Below, one piece after another: positions 23,801 through 38,800 of a stretch of 64,000 bases of DNA. Under the pieces are notes generated by a model. That model saw nothing but the letters and a program-made list of their open reading frames with translations, made no database searches and was not told the DNA's origin. This stretch comes from Nilaparvata lugens (Eukaryota > Arthropoda > Insecta > Hemiptera > Delphacidae). The stretch is from assembly GCF_014356525.2 (NCBI RefSeq), contig NC_052510.1, forward strand, positions 56,908,956-56,972,955. The letters are read 5' to 3'. A program made the position numbers and the translations under genes. Each line of letters opens with the position of its first letter. The stretch's first letter is position 1.

Positions 23801-26800
23801 CAAGATGGATAACCAACATGGAATAATTCTTTAATTAATTATTTGTGATAATACTTTGACGACACTAGAGAGTAAATTTTTTGAATAATATTTGTTAAAC
23901 CTATAAATTTTCAAATTTGAAAATTCTAAAGCGCTCCACTCGTGAGTACTAGTTTCAATTACTATTATTCAAAGAATTGACTGTAGGTGTTGTCAAAATA
24001 GTTCAAAAAGAAAAATGATTGACTAACAGTTCGTGATGGAATGTGAAATAGATGAGTAAAATACATGAGATAAAAAAATCAGGGCTGTAGGTATTAATAG
24101 TTTTTCAGACAATGAACAAGTATATAATGAGGTTCACGTTATAATGACAGTATTTGATCAACTTTGGTTTTGCTATCTTTGTCTATCATTCGACAAAGCC
24201 GGTGGTACTATCCTTTTCTAGGTCCACAACCATGCAAATTATGTTTTTGACACTATAGAAATAAAATTTATTAATGCAGAGAATCGGCATCGCTATTCTT
24301 CTATCTTTATCCACTACCATTATAACGTGGACCTCACTATAGTATCCCATTCCTACAAGTAGGTAGTCCATTTACGAATAGAAATAATTGAAATATCTCT
24401 CGTCTACATAATTATATGTGTTTACATATGTATTATATGTTTCTTATAATCCTGATAATATAGGCTATGTGTGAAAATCAATCGAATCTATATTATACTA
24501 GCAAGAACCCGTGCTTCGCAAGGATCTTTTTTAAAACTTGACGTAATGAAATTTTTAAGAATTGAGAATAGGCCTATAACCATCCTTGGTTAATTAAGAA
24601 TCTATAAGCAAAATTTGAATTAATTAGTCCAGTAGTTCAGACGTGATGATGCGTCAAACATAATTTTCCTATCCCGTACGTGCATAAGCCAGTTCTTTAC
24701 TTTATATAATTATTATAGATATAGTTAACGTGACTGTGGAACAGAATAGTGGTGGAACTATGATAGCGCCAGACGTGTCTAAAACACAATAGTAGGTACT
24801 ACATGAACTTTTTGAAAGTGATTTGAAAAAATGTTAAAACAACAGAACTGAATCCTCATCATTCTACCTTCATTTCGAGGCTTTTGAAGAAGAGAAAGAA
24901 GAAGAAGAAGAAGAAGAGAAAGAAGGAGAAGAGGAGTAAGAAGAAGCAGAAGAAGAAGAAAAAGAAGAAGAAGATAGATTATTATGTTGCTTTGGCCTGT
25001 GATCTGTATAAATGTCCTGTAACAACTAAAGGTGCGTCCACACATGCCGAACCGAACCTCGAACCGCGCAGCAAACCGTGCATTCCTCCGAACATCTTGC
25101 CTTTCAACGAACATGAGCATATGTTTCATAATGTTAAAAATCAGCTGTTAATCATTCGCCCGCCGTTCCGTACTCCGAACCATTCGCCGTGCCGCTTGCC
25201 TCTGTTCTAACTGCTCGCCTCACCTCACTCCGAACGCTGAACTTTTCAGCCAATCAGAGTCCTTGATTATATTGTGCAGCTCGCTCCACAATATTTTGGC
25301 TATCCATCACAAGTGGAAAACATGCGAACATGAATACAGAAGTATGGGCAATTTTTTATTTGATTAAATTCATGTTTTGAAGAATTCATTGTTACGAATG
25401 ATAAATTGATAGGAGCTTATAAATATTTTCTAATTCAAATGAAATAACTTCTGAAAAAAATAATGATTGGATAAATACCAATATTGAATTATTGTTGACC
25501 AAGAACTCAGTACATCGACAATTCATTCAACTAATTCTGTATTGATGAAATTATAATCATTTTCTCTATTGATAATCAATTTCATCAACTAACTGAAAAA
25601 AGTACTTCAATTTCCATGTAGGTCATATCTAAATTCACAAAGAGTTCGATTCTTGTTGGCAAGATAGATGTTATTCAATGCAGAAATCATTGTTATTTTA
25701 CTAAAAGATAGGATAAAATGAATAGTTCTCTTCCAGGGGGAGTTTTGACAACCAACAAAACTCATTTTTCATTTGAAGAAATAATATCAAAAAGGTGCAT
25801 AGGACCTTACTTTTTTGTTCAGCTTGCCAAAATACTCCTCATTTCAATATTAAAATTTTCGACTAACAGTACAGTGAGTCAATTATTCTATCAAGGCTTG
25901 AATAATTTTGAAATTTTAATTGAATAAAAATGGTAGAGAATAATTATCATGTAGATATCACCTTTATTTAAAGACATATCAACTGCATGCGTTTTCATAT
26001 TGCCGATACAGCATTAATAAAACTGTAGAGGTTTATTTAGCAGTCTCAAGAAACTGTTCTAGCTGAAAAATTAATAATACATGCCACGTGTAGGCTTATA
26101 CATTCCATCAGGAAAACGAAGTTCAAAACTATGGTTTTCCTAAACATTTGTTTTTGAGATAATTTCTTTGATTCAGATGTTTTACATTCACCATTATAAA
26201 TTATACAGAGCTTGTGAAAATAAAAATATTTATTGATTACCAAAACAATACTATTACGGTATTATATTAATGATAATAATTAATTATTAAAACAATACTT
26301 TTATTATATCAATAATAATAATATTATTAAACATATTTATCAATTATCAGAACAATATTATTGAGGTTGAGTGGAATCAGGTAGAAAGCAATAATAGAAC
26401 AGATGTTCTTTTTTGAATTTCTATCATATTATTTTGTTATTTCCAATGATTACAACGTATGTTAGAATATCACATGTCAATAAATAAAAATATTATCTCA
26501 TTTCCATATGGCACTCACCTTACCAGCATGTTCATAACCTTACTTAATAGGATCCTTTTTCATCCTTTGAAACCCTTAGAGGCAAAATATCTCAAAATCC
26601 GTTCTTAGTGCGCGTCTAGCATGTTTGAAGAATATTTTTGCAAAGTTTCAAGTCTGTAGGACAATTAGTTTGAGCTGTAGTGTGATTTTACATCAAAATT
26701 TTCGAAAAATGCCCTCTCCTGGACCCCCCTGTGCTCCTGATCGAAATTTTTCTGCATAGATTCAATTTTTTTTCGTAGCTGAACAAAAAAGTTCCTCATG

Positions 26801-29800
26801 ACTTCGCTGTGCAATGAGCGGTTAAAAAGTACAAAATTTTGGGGGGCCCCAGCTCCCTCAGGGGGGCAAATTTCTGAAAATCCTTTCTTAGTGGATGTTT
26901 TCAGGCTACCATAAACAATCGTGCAAAATCTCAAGTTTTTAGGCTCAGTAGTTTGGGCTGTGGTGTGATTTCAGTCTGTAGGGGCTTAGCCTTTTATAAG
27001 TATAGAGATTATAAGATCCTTTGAAGATGAAGATTAGGCTCTATTATTTTCTCAACATATCGATTCTACATTGAAATATTTTCTATTATTACTCTAATAA
27101 TTATATAAGTTACAACATGAATAAAATCGAATCAAATCATTTATTGTCAAAAACACAAAGTATCACAACCACGTCAATACAATTCACAGCAGTAACATAG
27201 AACAATATTCAGATCATGTGAGTAAAACATAAAGTCAGTCATTAAAATTAGTATGAAAGAATTCACGTACATTATATAAGCACCTCTCCATTAATAAAAC
27301 TTTCAAATACCTTTCAAAACAGTGGATTTCCATTTTTTTCACATTTTTGGGAAGAAAATTAAAAAGTCTAATAATTGACATATACTAACAATTCTTTTGA
27401 GAGGAAGTATAGTTGCACTTTTTGATCCTCAAGTTATTTTTCTCTTGCGTATCGTACTTAGGTACATTGCGATTGACCTCATATTGGCAGGTATTCCTCT
27501 CACACTAACAAATAATTTGTCAGTTCATCAAGTGTAGGCTAAGCCTACATATCAATGTAGAATTCTATATTCATATATTTATATAATATTATACTACAAT
27601 TTTCATACCTAATAAAATCTTATACCTACCAGATCTATTTACGAAAATGAGCCATTTTTTAATTACGGTACATTTTAAATAAAGAAAGTATAAGTTCGGT
27701 GGATGAATTGAAATAAATAGCTGCTTATCCACCTATAAATTATTATACTGACCATTGTAAAACGATTCAACTCTGATGAAATATGAAAATTGAATTTGTA
27801 TGACTTTTTGTTTGTGTGGATTATAATACAATTTTTATACCTAAAATCCTATATCTACCAGATCTATATAATATATACGGTAATGAAACATTTCTGAAGT
27901 ACCTTTCAAATGAATAAAGTATAAGTTTGGTGGATTAATTGAAATAAAAAGCTTGATTACCCACCTATAATCAACCTTAGAACTGTAAATAACGATTAAA
28001 CTCTGATTAAATGAAAATTGAATGTATTGTATGACTTTTTGTTTGTGTGGATTATAATACAATTTTTATACCTAAAATCCTATATCTACCAGATCTATAT
28101 AATATATACGGTAATGAAACATTTCTGAAGTACCTTTCAAATGAATAAAGTATAAGTTTGGTGGATTAATTGAAATAAAAAGCTTGTTTACCCGAACCTA
28201 TAATCAACCTGAGAATTGTAAATAACGATTCAACTCTGATTAAATGAAAATTGAATTTGTATGAATTTTTGTTTGTGGGGTCTTACGTCCATCTCTTATG
28301 TCTTACGAGAAGGTCCCACCTAGCCTGAATTATATTTACGGTAATTGACTCTCTTCAAATAATAGAATAGAATAATGACTTCTTTATTATTTTGTTGAAG
28401 TGGCGAAGTTTGGACAATAATGTCCACTCTACCACTTGACCACGAAATAATGACGTCTATAAACTGTAAAACTATACACTATAATCACAATATTTTTTTA
28501 TGAATATTATATATGCTACTCTTCCACAGTTATACGCAAGACGAATGCTTTTTGCCGAGGAATCTTCATTTTTCATCATGAATCAGAGATCAGCACAGAC
28601 CTTCGAAGCAGACTGGTACAGCTCTGGTGTCAATGACTGCAATGAAATGTTCAGAAGAAAGAGCAAATGTCTCAAGTCAGTCTCTCAATAAGAATTTATT
28701 GATTAACTCCACGAAGTAAATTAGAATAAATTTTCCGTATGATTATACTAATATTGACCACACTATTATTATAATAAATATCGGGGCACCGAGCTTCGCT
28801 CGTTATTTTTATTTATTGATAAATAGAACACAATTCTCTAAAATGATCGTGTTTATATCTCACAGCTGGCTATACGTCATCTTGTGAATTTCGGGGATGC
28901 GATATTTTGATTTTTCACATACTCACTCGCTCACTCACTTTTTTACTATCTACAGCTGTTTCAGCCAAGGATGGATTATCCTTTTAATCTCGTTCAACGA
29001 GTTTTCCCAAGGATGAGACCTAGTGCAATCGAATCTTTCTATTATCATAAACCTAGTATGTTCCAAATTTCGTGAAAATCGTTAGAGCCGTTTTCGAGAT
29101 CTGTTAAACATAAATAATCAGATATAAAAATAGCCAGATTTAAAAATGACCAGATATATAAATACAGAAATTGCTCGCTTAATATAATAGGATAATTATA
29201 TAGTAATTGATGTAATTTAAAATAGATACCTAATTTGTTAGAATTAAGAAAATTGAAATATGAGAATATAACTACCGTAATAATTAGTTAGAATGATCAA
29301 GTACGGTAGCTCTTGCTTTTCTCTTTTGATAGTTTGGAGACTTTCTACTTCCCAACAGTAACTTACAGCTAATGATATGTGGGCACACACGAAAGCATGC
29401 TCCTGTGAAATAATTATTTTTATTAGGATAAAGTGGATTTTTTGACTACCGTATCTGAAGTATCTTCAATTATGGAACAGTTCCACAACATCAATATTCA
29501 CTCTACAGACTTTAACAAGACAAGAGATTGATTATTCTCATCCACCAATCATTCATTTCTATAGAACTCTTTTATAAATGCTTGTTATTATCTTTCTATT
29601 GTCACTGTTCTCTCATATAAAATAGACCTACCGGTACCTTAATATCGTATTGAACTAATTGAATTCAGATAAACTTCATCCATTTTCTCCATCAAATTAA
29701 TAAATTCAATGAAGTTGAAACATGAAGATGCATACAATATTCAATTATATATGAAAGATGTTCTTCCATTTATCATGTAGGTCTAGCTTCATCATACTCA

Positions 29801-32800
29801 AGAATGAGTCAATGAAATAAGAATCAGAATTTTCAAAAAATAATTGATATAGACCTAATATTTACAGATGGACATTACTGGAATATTGCAATTCAAATCC
29901 TAATGAATTAATAATAATTATTAAATGAAAATCCAAATTGAACGCTGTAATTCACCCCGAAGACTTCTGCTACAGCAAATATTGACAACCGGGTAAACAG
30001 CTAGATGGAAATTCGATGAGCGCCACTATTCATAAATTATCTATTAGTTAGTAATATATTAATTATGTTTATATATAGTTTATCAATTAGAACAACAGGA
30101 TGCAGAGGCAAATGCTTGTTGGAAGAATGGAGGGAACAAGGAAAAGAGGTCGCCCGAGAACACGTTGGCTGCAGGATGTGGAAAAAGATCTAGCGTGCCG
30201 AGGAGTGAGGAACTGGAAGAGACTGGCTAATCAGAGAGATGAATGGAGGCGAATTGTTGAGGAGGCCAAGGTCCACGCAGGGCTGTAGCGCTTCGTAAGA
30301 AGAAGAAGAAGAAGAAGAAAAAGAAGAATATAGTTTATTAATTAGTTATTCAAGGTATTCTTTAGAAGAAGATAGTTTATTAATTAGTTATTCCTGGGCT
30401 GACAAATAATTTTTGAATAGTAGTGCTCATCGAATTTCCATCTAGCTTACCCTGTTGTCAATATGTGCAGCAGCAGAAGACTTATTGTTTTATTGTTTTA
30501 TTTATATTTTTTACAAAGAAGCACTGATTGGGAGAGAAAAACTAAGGATACACCTTGTACTATTTCACTCCAAATTTATATACCTATCATTTTAGAAGTT
30601 CAAAATTGGGTTATGATTACACTTTACTAAAATTTAGTACATTTTCACTCAAAAACAACGAAAACTAAGATTTTTAAATTTTGACGGTTAAAAATAGAAT
30701 AAAAAACAAAAATATCACACTCAAATCACCATTGATTGGAAAATTTTAAAGTAATTTTACAAAATTTAGAGCCATAAAAAACACAACTCACTATTCAGCA
30801 CAGCTGATATTATTCACTTCGGGGTGAATTACAGCATTTAATTTGGATTTTCGTTTAATAATAATTATTGATATAATATTTTCTGAGAATTTGAGAATAT
30901 ATGCAGTACACTGTATACAGTTATAATGATAAAATAATTGGAAAATCGATAGGAAGAGATTTCAATCTTGTCGTTAATGAGTCGAATTAAATTCAAATTT
31001 GAGGACTAATTCCAAAAATATATTTCCATATCTAACAATAATTATTGATTTTAGATTGGATGAGACATCTGCAATAGCAGCCTATGTAGCAAAAGCAAAA
31101 GAGATGGTGAATATAAAGGATCTAAAATCTGACGAGAGATTCAAGGATCTCAATGCATCCAAAAGTAGAGCGTCAAACGAAATAAGAACGGCTCTTGCCG
31201 CGCCTCTTCTGAGTTATGGAAAAGTGTCAGGTAATGTATGAAGTTGATATGAAATCATTCCGATTTTAGTGAAGTTATGAATACTATAACTTATTTTTCA
31301 ATGTATCATCATAGAGAAACAATAGTATAAGTAGATATCCCATGGTATAGGGCGTTTATGTCGCAATATTTACTGTTATCTCAAGCTGATAGTCCACGTA
31401 GTTCTTTCCTGTGAAGCTTTATGACGCTGGTAGTCTCTCATATTGTGCCGTTTATACACTCTTACCCGGTCAAAACAGTAAAAATCTACAATAATCGACT
31501 GTAATCGGCTTGAGATAACAGTAAAAGTTGTGACATATACGCCCTGTACCATGGGATATCTACTTACGCTATTGTTTATCTATGGTATTATCAGCAACAA
31601 CATGCTGAAACATACTGTCTTGAGTTGGGGTGAGTGAGAACATAGCACATTTGATATTTCTTCTTCTTCAAATTGTCTCAATTTAAAAATAAATAAATCG
31701 ATAAATCGATATAGGTACTGTAGATTTCAGAACAGCTTTTGTTTTAACAAAAAAATGGATTTTTCTGCTCAAGGTGTAAGTCTTGAACATATGGGCTCTG
31801 TAGGCTTTCCAGTGGTTGATGGGGGTGAAAATGATGATCAGAGAATATTGCGAAGAACTGAAGAATTCAAGAATAAAATAATATTTCTAAGAATTATTGA
31901 AGAGTTGAGTATGAAGTACCTATTCTTCAAATGATTATTGTAAATCATTTTTGGACACTCCATATTGTGATATATGCAACGATGAATGAATAAGTACTAT
32001 TTGTTTATTTATTTATTTTCATTACATAGGAATAAGGCTCACAGAAATCCATGAAGAGCCTTATTTAAAAAATAACTGAAACAACAATTTAACTTATCAA
32101 CATTATGAAATATAGTAAAAAATGAAAAGAAAGCAGACCGCGTTTACACAGTTGGAATGATCAAATTGATTACATTGTTATAAAGAAAAATGTGAAAAGA
32201 AATCAAAAAGCATTATTTTACTCAGTTAAAATAATCAAATAATTACATTATTATAAAGAAAAGTGTGAAAAGAGAGAAGATAAAACAATTTCTTCCAAAG
32301 ATTCCAGAGGAAGAAACATTTGATTAACACTTTGCACAGAGATGTTGTGGAGTTTCTCCATATTAAAGTGAAATAAAAAGATGTTGTCAATTCCACAAAA
32401 AAAAATTTCGAGTCCAAACTAGTTTCGATGCACTTGACATCATCATCAGTGGTAGACTATTTTGTACTCAAATAGAAATTTTGTGAAATTGACAACATCT
32501 TTTTATTTCACCTAAAAATCAATTGATTGACTAAAAAGAGATTTATTAGAGATCTAAATATATTTAGAGATCCATTTTTTTTAAGAGATGAGGCTGACAT
32601 GAATGATGATTGTTGATGCTTTCCACAGGTGTGATAATTATAACAAACAAGAAATTTCATGGCCATTTTGATGAAACTGATGAGAATATTTTCTACTACT
32701 TCGCATCTTATTCATCGCTGGCTATGCATCATTATGGAGTATACAAGGAGTTGGCAAAAAGTGTAAGTATATAATGTTTGGAGTACCATACCCTAGTAGC

Positions 32801-35800
32801 CTACCGTGTTATAGACTGCAGTTATTTATGGAGTGAATGTTCATAGATTTTTTCTTAATTGAATTGATATCCAATTCTGATTGAATGAATAATATCAGAA
32901 AAAAGTGATGGAGGATAACTTACTTCTTGATTGTCACAACCACTACTCCAACATTCATGATTACATTTAATATAAAGAATAGCTTTATGAAATGTCTGTT
33001 CAATTTACCACAATAATATACTGTAAGTAACAAGGAAAGGCTACATATTGACATAAAAAAAATCACAACTTCTTTTGTTCATTTTATTGGAACACATTAT
33101 TTATTTATTTACTTACAATTTTTACAAAGAAGCACAGATCGGGATAGAAAAACTGAGGATACTCCTTGAACCATTTCTCTCCCAAATTTAGAGAACATTT
33201 TAAAACTCCAAAATAGGGTTATGATTTCACTTTTCTAAAATTTAGTTCAATTTCACTCAAATACAACGAAAACTAATAATTTTAAATGTTGACGGTTAAA
33301 AACAGAATAAAAACAAAAAATGTCACACTCAAATCACATTGAACAATACACATTAATATCATTAATAAAATGATACAGGAATATTGAATAATTGTGTAAT
33401 ACCATAGAGAAACAATAGCGTACTTATTCTTAAAAACTTATGCTACAAAACTTATGCTATTGTTTCTCTATGGTAATACCTACTGAATGATTGAATGAAT
33501 AAATATCATAATTTATTGCTCATTGGATATTTATGATAATTGTTCGTTCCTTGAAACCATCTATTCTAGTTGAGGTTGTTTCTTATACTGTACGGTAATT
33601 GAAAATTGGCTTTGAAAAAGTTTTACGTTTGTGAGTGTTTGCACTGAAAATTGCGGACAAGTGGAAGAAACTCTTTTGTGATTATTTTTCCTTCTTTTCT
33701 ACAAGCTCAAAATAAGACAATAGTCTTGTGAGCTTCAAGTTTTTTCGTACTATTAGCCTACTATTTATTATAGTTTACTTCTTAGACTGTGTCATCATCT
33801 AAATTTTGAGGGAAATTACACAAGGATTGCCTTAGCATTTCATCTACCAATGTTAAAACATCAGTGTGTAATTTGAAACATAAATAAAACAAGTCACGTG
33901 ACTTACAATGTACATTGTCTGCAAAATCTGGACAAAACACTCTACTTCGTACAAAAACTACTGGAATACTGATGGTATCGCTGTATTCTTTTCAAGAGTT
34001 TAACATTGATTTTTGACGAAACGTTTTTATCTATATATACTATAGCAGACATATAGTCTTATATACATATAGTCTTATAGACATATAGTTTTTGTCTATA
34101 TATAGGCTAGCCTAGTTATTTATATTAATAATCATTTTATTGACACTGTTTCAATGTATTTCTCACATCTGATGAATAAAGACTATTTCTATTTCTATTG
34201 TACGTTACATTCTTATTCGACAGAAATATCAGAATGAAGTGGATAAGGAAATTTTGAAATATCACTTGAGAGCAAATGGCCAAGAAGAAGAAAAACTGGA
34301 AAATTCAACTGCATGCATGCAATTACCTGACAATTTTTTCCAGTAGGCTATGTTATTTTCTATTCAGTAAAACTCAGTACGGTAGCTAAGTATTTTGCAA
34401 AACTCAAAAAAGTGAGAATTTCATGAAGATGACTAACGTCTTCTATCACACGCCTGGATATAATATCAAAGTGAGTGAATTTAGATAATTTTTATTCAAA
34501 TTACCAGTTGCTATAATGTGCTATAAACAATAATTCCTTCTCATATATTTTACAACGATTAGGTAATATTTCAATCTATCGAAAATTGAAAAGTTTTGAA
34601 AGTCTCACTGGGTAAAGCAGAATCATATAAGCTGAGAAATATATTCCAAGTTATAGATCTAGTCTAAACTCTAAACAGAGGCGGAAAGGGTCCACGGAAG
34701 GTATAACAGCCGTGAACCATAGATTCTACATGAAAATTACAACAAAAATGCTCAGTAAAATTTTCTTATATAGACCTTAGTTTTAGAGATTTATAGATTT
34801 TTCGATATTTTTGAAAAACGTCAATAACTAGAAAACTATCAGTTAAAATCTAATTCCAAGGTTATGATTGGAAAGAGGAACAACTTCCCAATAATGAATG
34901 AATAATGAATCTATTGCCGAATACAAGAAATATTTTTACAAACAAAATAATCATTAAAATACAATGGTTTTTGGCGTGACTGGAAAAAGAAGCCTTGAGC
35001 TCCAGCCACGAGTTCTAAAAATAAGAAATACATTTTTTAATCTTATAACAGCAGTAAAAATGATACAATTCTTTTGATGGATGATAATCTATGGATGTTG
35101 AATTTTATCAATAGTCAAGTACTTGATAAACAATATATAGATACACAGAAAAATATTATAAAAATTGTCAAGTTTTAATAATTTTTACACAATTAATATT
35201 GCCAAAAATTGTTGATTTAGCCAACTCAATTCTCAATTTTAAAATAATAGTTCTGTTTTACCCAAGATCTTATTAATCTCAATTTGGTTTTTGTTATTTT
35301 ATCCTTAATAAAGTCTTCCAGAATTTTATTTATTAGTTTATTACTCTGATATTCAAATTGGTGTTTACTAGATGTTAATGAAGTAAAAGTTGATATAGAA
35401 AGCATTTACTATAGTTGGCCGTATATTATAAGGGATTGTGCGACGGGTAAATTGATGTGTATTTTTATTGATAAAAATAATTAAATTTGTCACATAAGTT
35501 TGACGTAACGTTGGTAGATCCATCTCTTCAAATATTAATCTGCTGGGATAGAGTCTGGGTCTTCCAAGCGCAGCTTTAATAATATGCTTTTGTATTATAA
35601 AAAGTTTTTTAAAATGAGTGTCATACGATGAACAAATATATGAATTTTGACTGACAGGTAGTCTTCTAGTTATATTACTGACGTTTTTCAAAAAATATCG
35701 AAAAATCTATATACTGTATCTCTAAAACTAAGTTCGATATAAGAGAATTTTAATTGATATTTTTTGATAAAAATCTATTTATTTACTTATCACATTGTGT

Positions 35801-38800
35801 ACAATAAATACTTACATGAGGAAAGGCACAACAGGCTCATGTCCAAAACTGTCCCATTTCCAATTTATATTATACTGTCCAAATCAAAATGTTGGTTATT
35901 TCACTTTCACTTTTCAAAATACAATTTACGCTCTTCAATACTCAGATAAACGAGCAAATTTTGAATGAAATAGATACTATTAAAGTCTAGAATCAAAAAA
36001 TCTAGAACAGTAACTTAATAATTATTCAAAAAGTCTAAATTTTGAATGAAACTAGAAATTTTTGACCAAAAAACTTCACACTTTACAGAAAACCACAGCT
36101 GTTTATGTAGAATCTATGCTGGTCTTTGGTTGTTTCACATTTTGTTGGACACTCTGCCATTCATTTCTACATTTTTCACGCATTATAAATTTCAGATTTC
36201 ACGGCAACTTTATCAGTACCAAACAGTAGGCTATAATTTCTGCAGTAATATTTATTATTCAATATTTTTGAAATGAGTCAAATTTTACTTTGAAAAGTGC
36301 ATGTAGGCCCAAGTCATTCTCCCAAAATCTCGGCAATAATTATTTTATATAATATATTCTTCAATTCACAGCTTCCAATGGTACCCATTCAATGAACACA
36401 TTGCGAAAATGGACGAGTATATGCTATGCCTTCTGCAATCTGTCCTTGGTGATAAATATATGAGAGAAAACAATTTTCCCAAGTTTATAGCCATGGCTAA
36501 AAAATGCTACAGAAACATTCACTACCATAATTTTCAACACGCTTTTGCTGTCACGCATGGTATGACCTATATACTGCACAAAAATAGAGAGCTCTTCAAT
36601 GGTTTAGAGGTAATTTTTTATTTTATTCACAATTTTCAATGTAAGCAAAAACTCTTACCTGCTTCCTTAACTCAATCAACTACTACTCTATACTATACGA
36701 ATACACTTTTATCCAAAAAGAGTATTCTTTTCTCTATACTATACGAATACACTTTTATCCAAAAAGAGTATTCTTTTCTCTATACTATACGAATATACTT
36801 TCATCCAAAAAGAGTATTATTTCCTCTATACTATACGAATACACTTTTATCCAAAAAGAGTATTCTTTTCTCTATGCTTTTATATAGCTAAGTTTTCCTA
36901 CATTTACCAAACAAATCCTGAATAATAAATTTCCTATTGACATTGTAACTTATTGCTCTGGAAGATGGCAAATACTATGATAAATTTTCATCTTTCCCAT
37001 ATTATAGAAAAATGCAAATTGCATCGCTGATGACTTTGTCTATTATTCAAGATTCACTAACTTCGTAGGTATTTGAAATTCCCTGATGAATCTGTGGAAA
37101 ATATCCCAGATCACAGCTTTCAAGGAAAATATGAGAAAAAATATAATTATGAAGATTAATTTACATCAACTTGCTGGTTTAATGTATAAGTTAGTTATTG
37201 CTCTATGACATCGATATTATGAATTTTCTGGTCATGATGCTTGACAAGATCAGTAAACTATAAGAACCGTATACGCACTTGAAATTAAGGCTGTGCAAAG
37301 GCTAAAAATAAAATTTCTACTGGTGATATTTTTCAAAGTTTTTCGATTTTTGTATCATCAAGCTATCAAAATGAAAAAGTTTACATATGAAAACATTTTT
37401 TTCCCGATCATTACTTTTTGAGATATGAGCGCCTAAAGATTAAATTTTTGGGACAGAATTACATTTCAAATTCGGTAAGAGATAAATCCATGAGATTTAG
37501 AAGATAGATTCTTCATGGTATTGTTGATCTAGTGAAACAAAAATTGTCTTGAAATATCAATTTTTGAGAAAGCTATTCAATTTACCAAAAATAACTTTTA
37601 GTTGAGTTATTTTTGGTAATTTGAATAACTTTCTCAAAAATTGATATTTTAAGGGAATTTTTGTTTTACTAGATCAACAACACCATGAAGAATTCATCCT
37701 TCGAATCTCATGGATTTATCTCTTACCGAATTTGAAATGTTCTGTCCCGAAAATGTAAACTTTAGCCGCTCATATCTCAAAAAATTAATGATCGGGAAAA
37801 AAGTGTTTTCCTGAGAAAACTTTTTCATTTTGATAGCTTGATGATATACAAATCGAAAAACTTTGAAAAATATTACCAGTAGGAAGTTTATTTTTAATCT
37901 TTGCACAGCCTTAATGAACAATTTTGGATAATGAATGAGAAATTATGAAAAAAATATTATTCATCTCATCTTTCTTTCAAAGTATTGCTACATAATATGG
38001 CATACTAATGTGGGGTAATAGTTGTCATGCTGAAAGAATTTTATTGTTACAAAAAAGGGTGGTCAGGGTATTAACGGGTTCTGATAGATTACCGTACCGT
38101 AGCACATTCATACCCTGTGTGAATCATTAGGTACCTTTAAGACAATAGCCTTTTCAATCATTTTAATTATTAATACAATAATTCTTCACAGTACAGTTTA
38201 CCTTTCTTTCAGTTGAAAGCCCTGATGGTTGCCTGTATAATCCACGACATTGACCACCGTGCTCACACGAATTCATTCCTGTACAACACGAATCACAGTT
38301 TGGCCAAACTCTATCCAGCTTCTGCCCTTGAAAATCACCACTTCTACCTGGGTAGTATGTTGATAAAGGTATTGCAATAATCATTGAAAGGTAGCCTACA
38401 ATTACTATTAAAATAAGGTTTTACTGTTATGATGACAAATATTAATTGAGCTGGCCCGGCGAACTTAACGTACCGCAAAATAGATCATGCATCTCATGAC
38501 AAACTTTATCTGGATGCAGACCTGAGAAGGCGCGATGCGGCATTTTATTTATAAATATAATTTTCCGACTGCAAAATAAATAATTTACTAGAAATAAATT
38601 GATTCTAAACACCGAATGCAGCAGAATTATTCGAAACAATTAGTCTTTAACCTGAGGCCGCATTGCTGGATGGTTACACACAGAACATTCATTTTGTTTT
38701 TAGTCGGGGCGTTTAGATTAAAATACATGGGCGATTATGGAGCAACACACACTCTTGTCTACTATTTACCAAAGGCTGTTGGATGACGCAATGATTATAA

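Larger units (their letters stand above)
29917..30877. mobile_element. Composite long-TIR element, family 9
   Basis: The left end AATTATTAAATGAAAATCCA, then GCTGTAATTCACCCCGAAG, is inverted at the right end (CTTCGGGGTGAATTACAGC, then GGATTTTCGTTTAATAATAA). A second inner inverted pair (GATGGAAATTCGATGAGC/GCTCATCGAATTTCCATC, about 30004 and 30425) shows nesting. A LINE fragment (30100-30288) and a dispersed repeat (30478-30775) lie inside. A 90-bp solo version is at 44641-44732. Confidence 0.85.

Noticed and set aside
24779..25210. Lys/Arg-rich frame on + and Leu-rich frame on -
   Set aside because: Both are produced by a (GAA)n microsatellite joined to a dispersed repeat.
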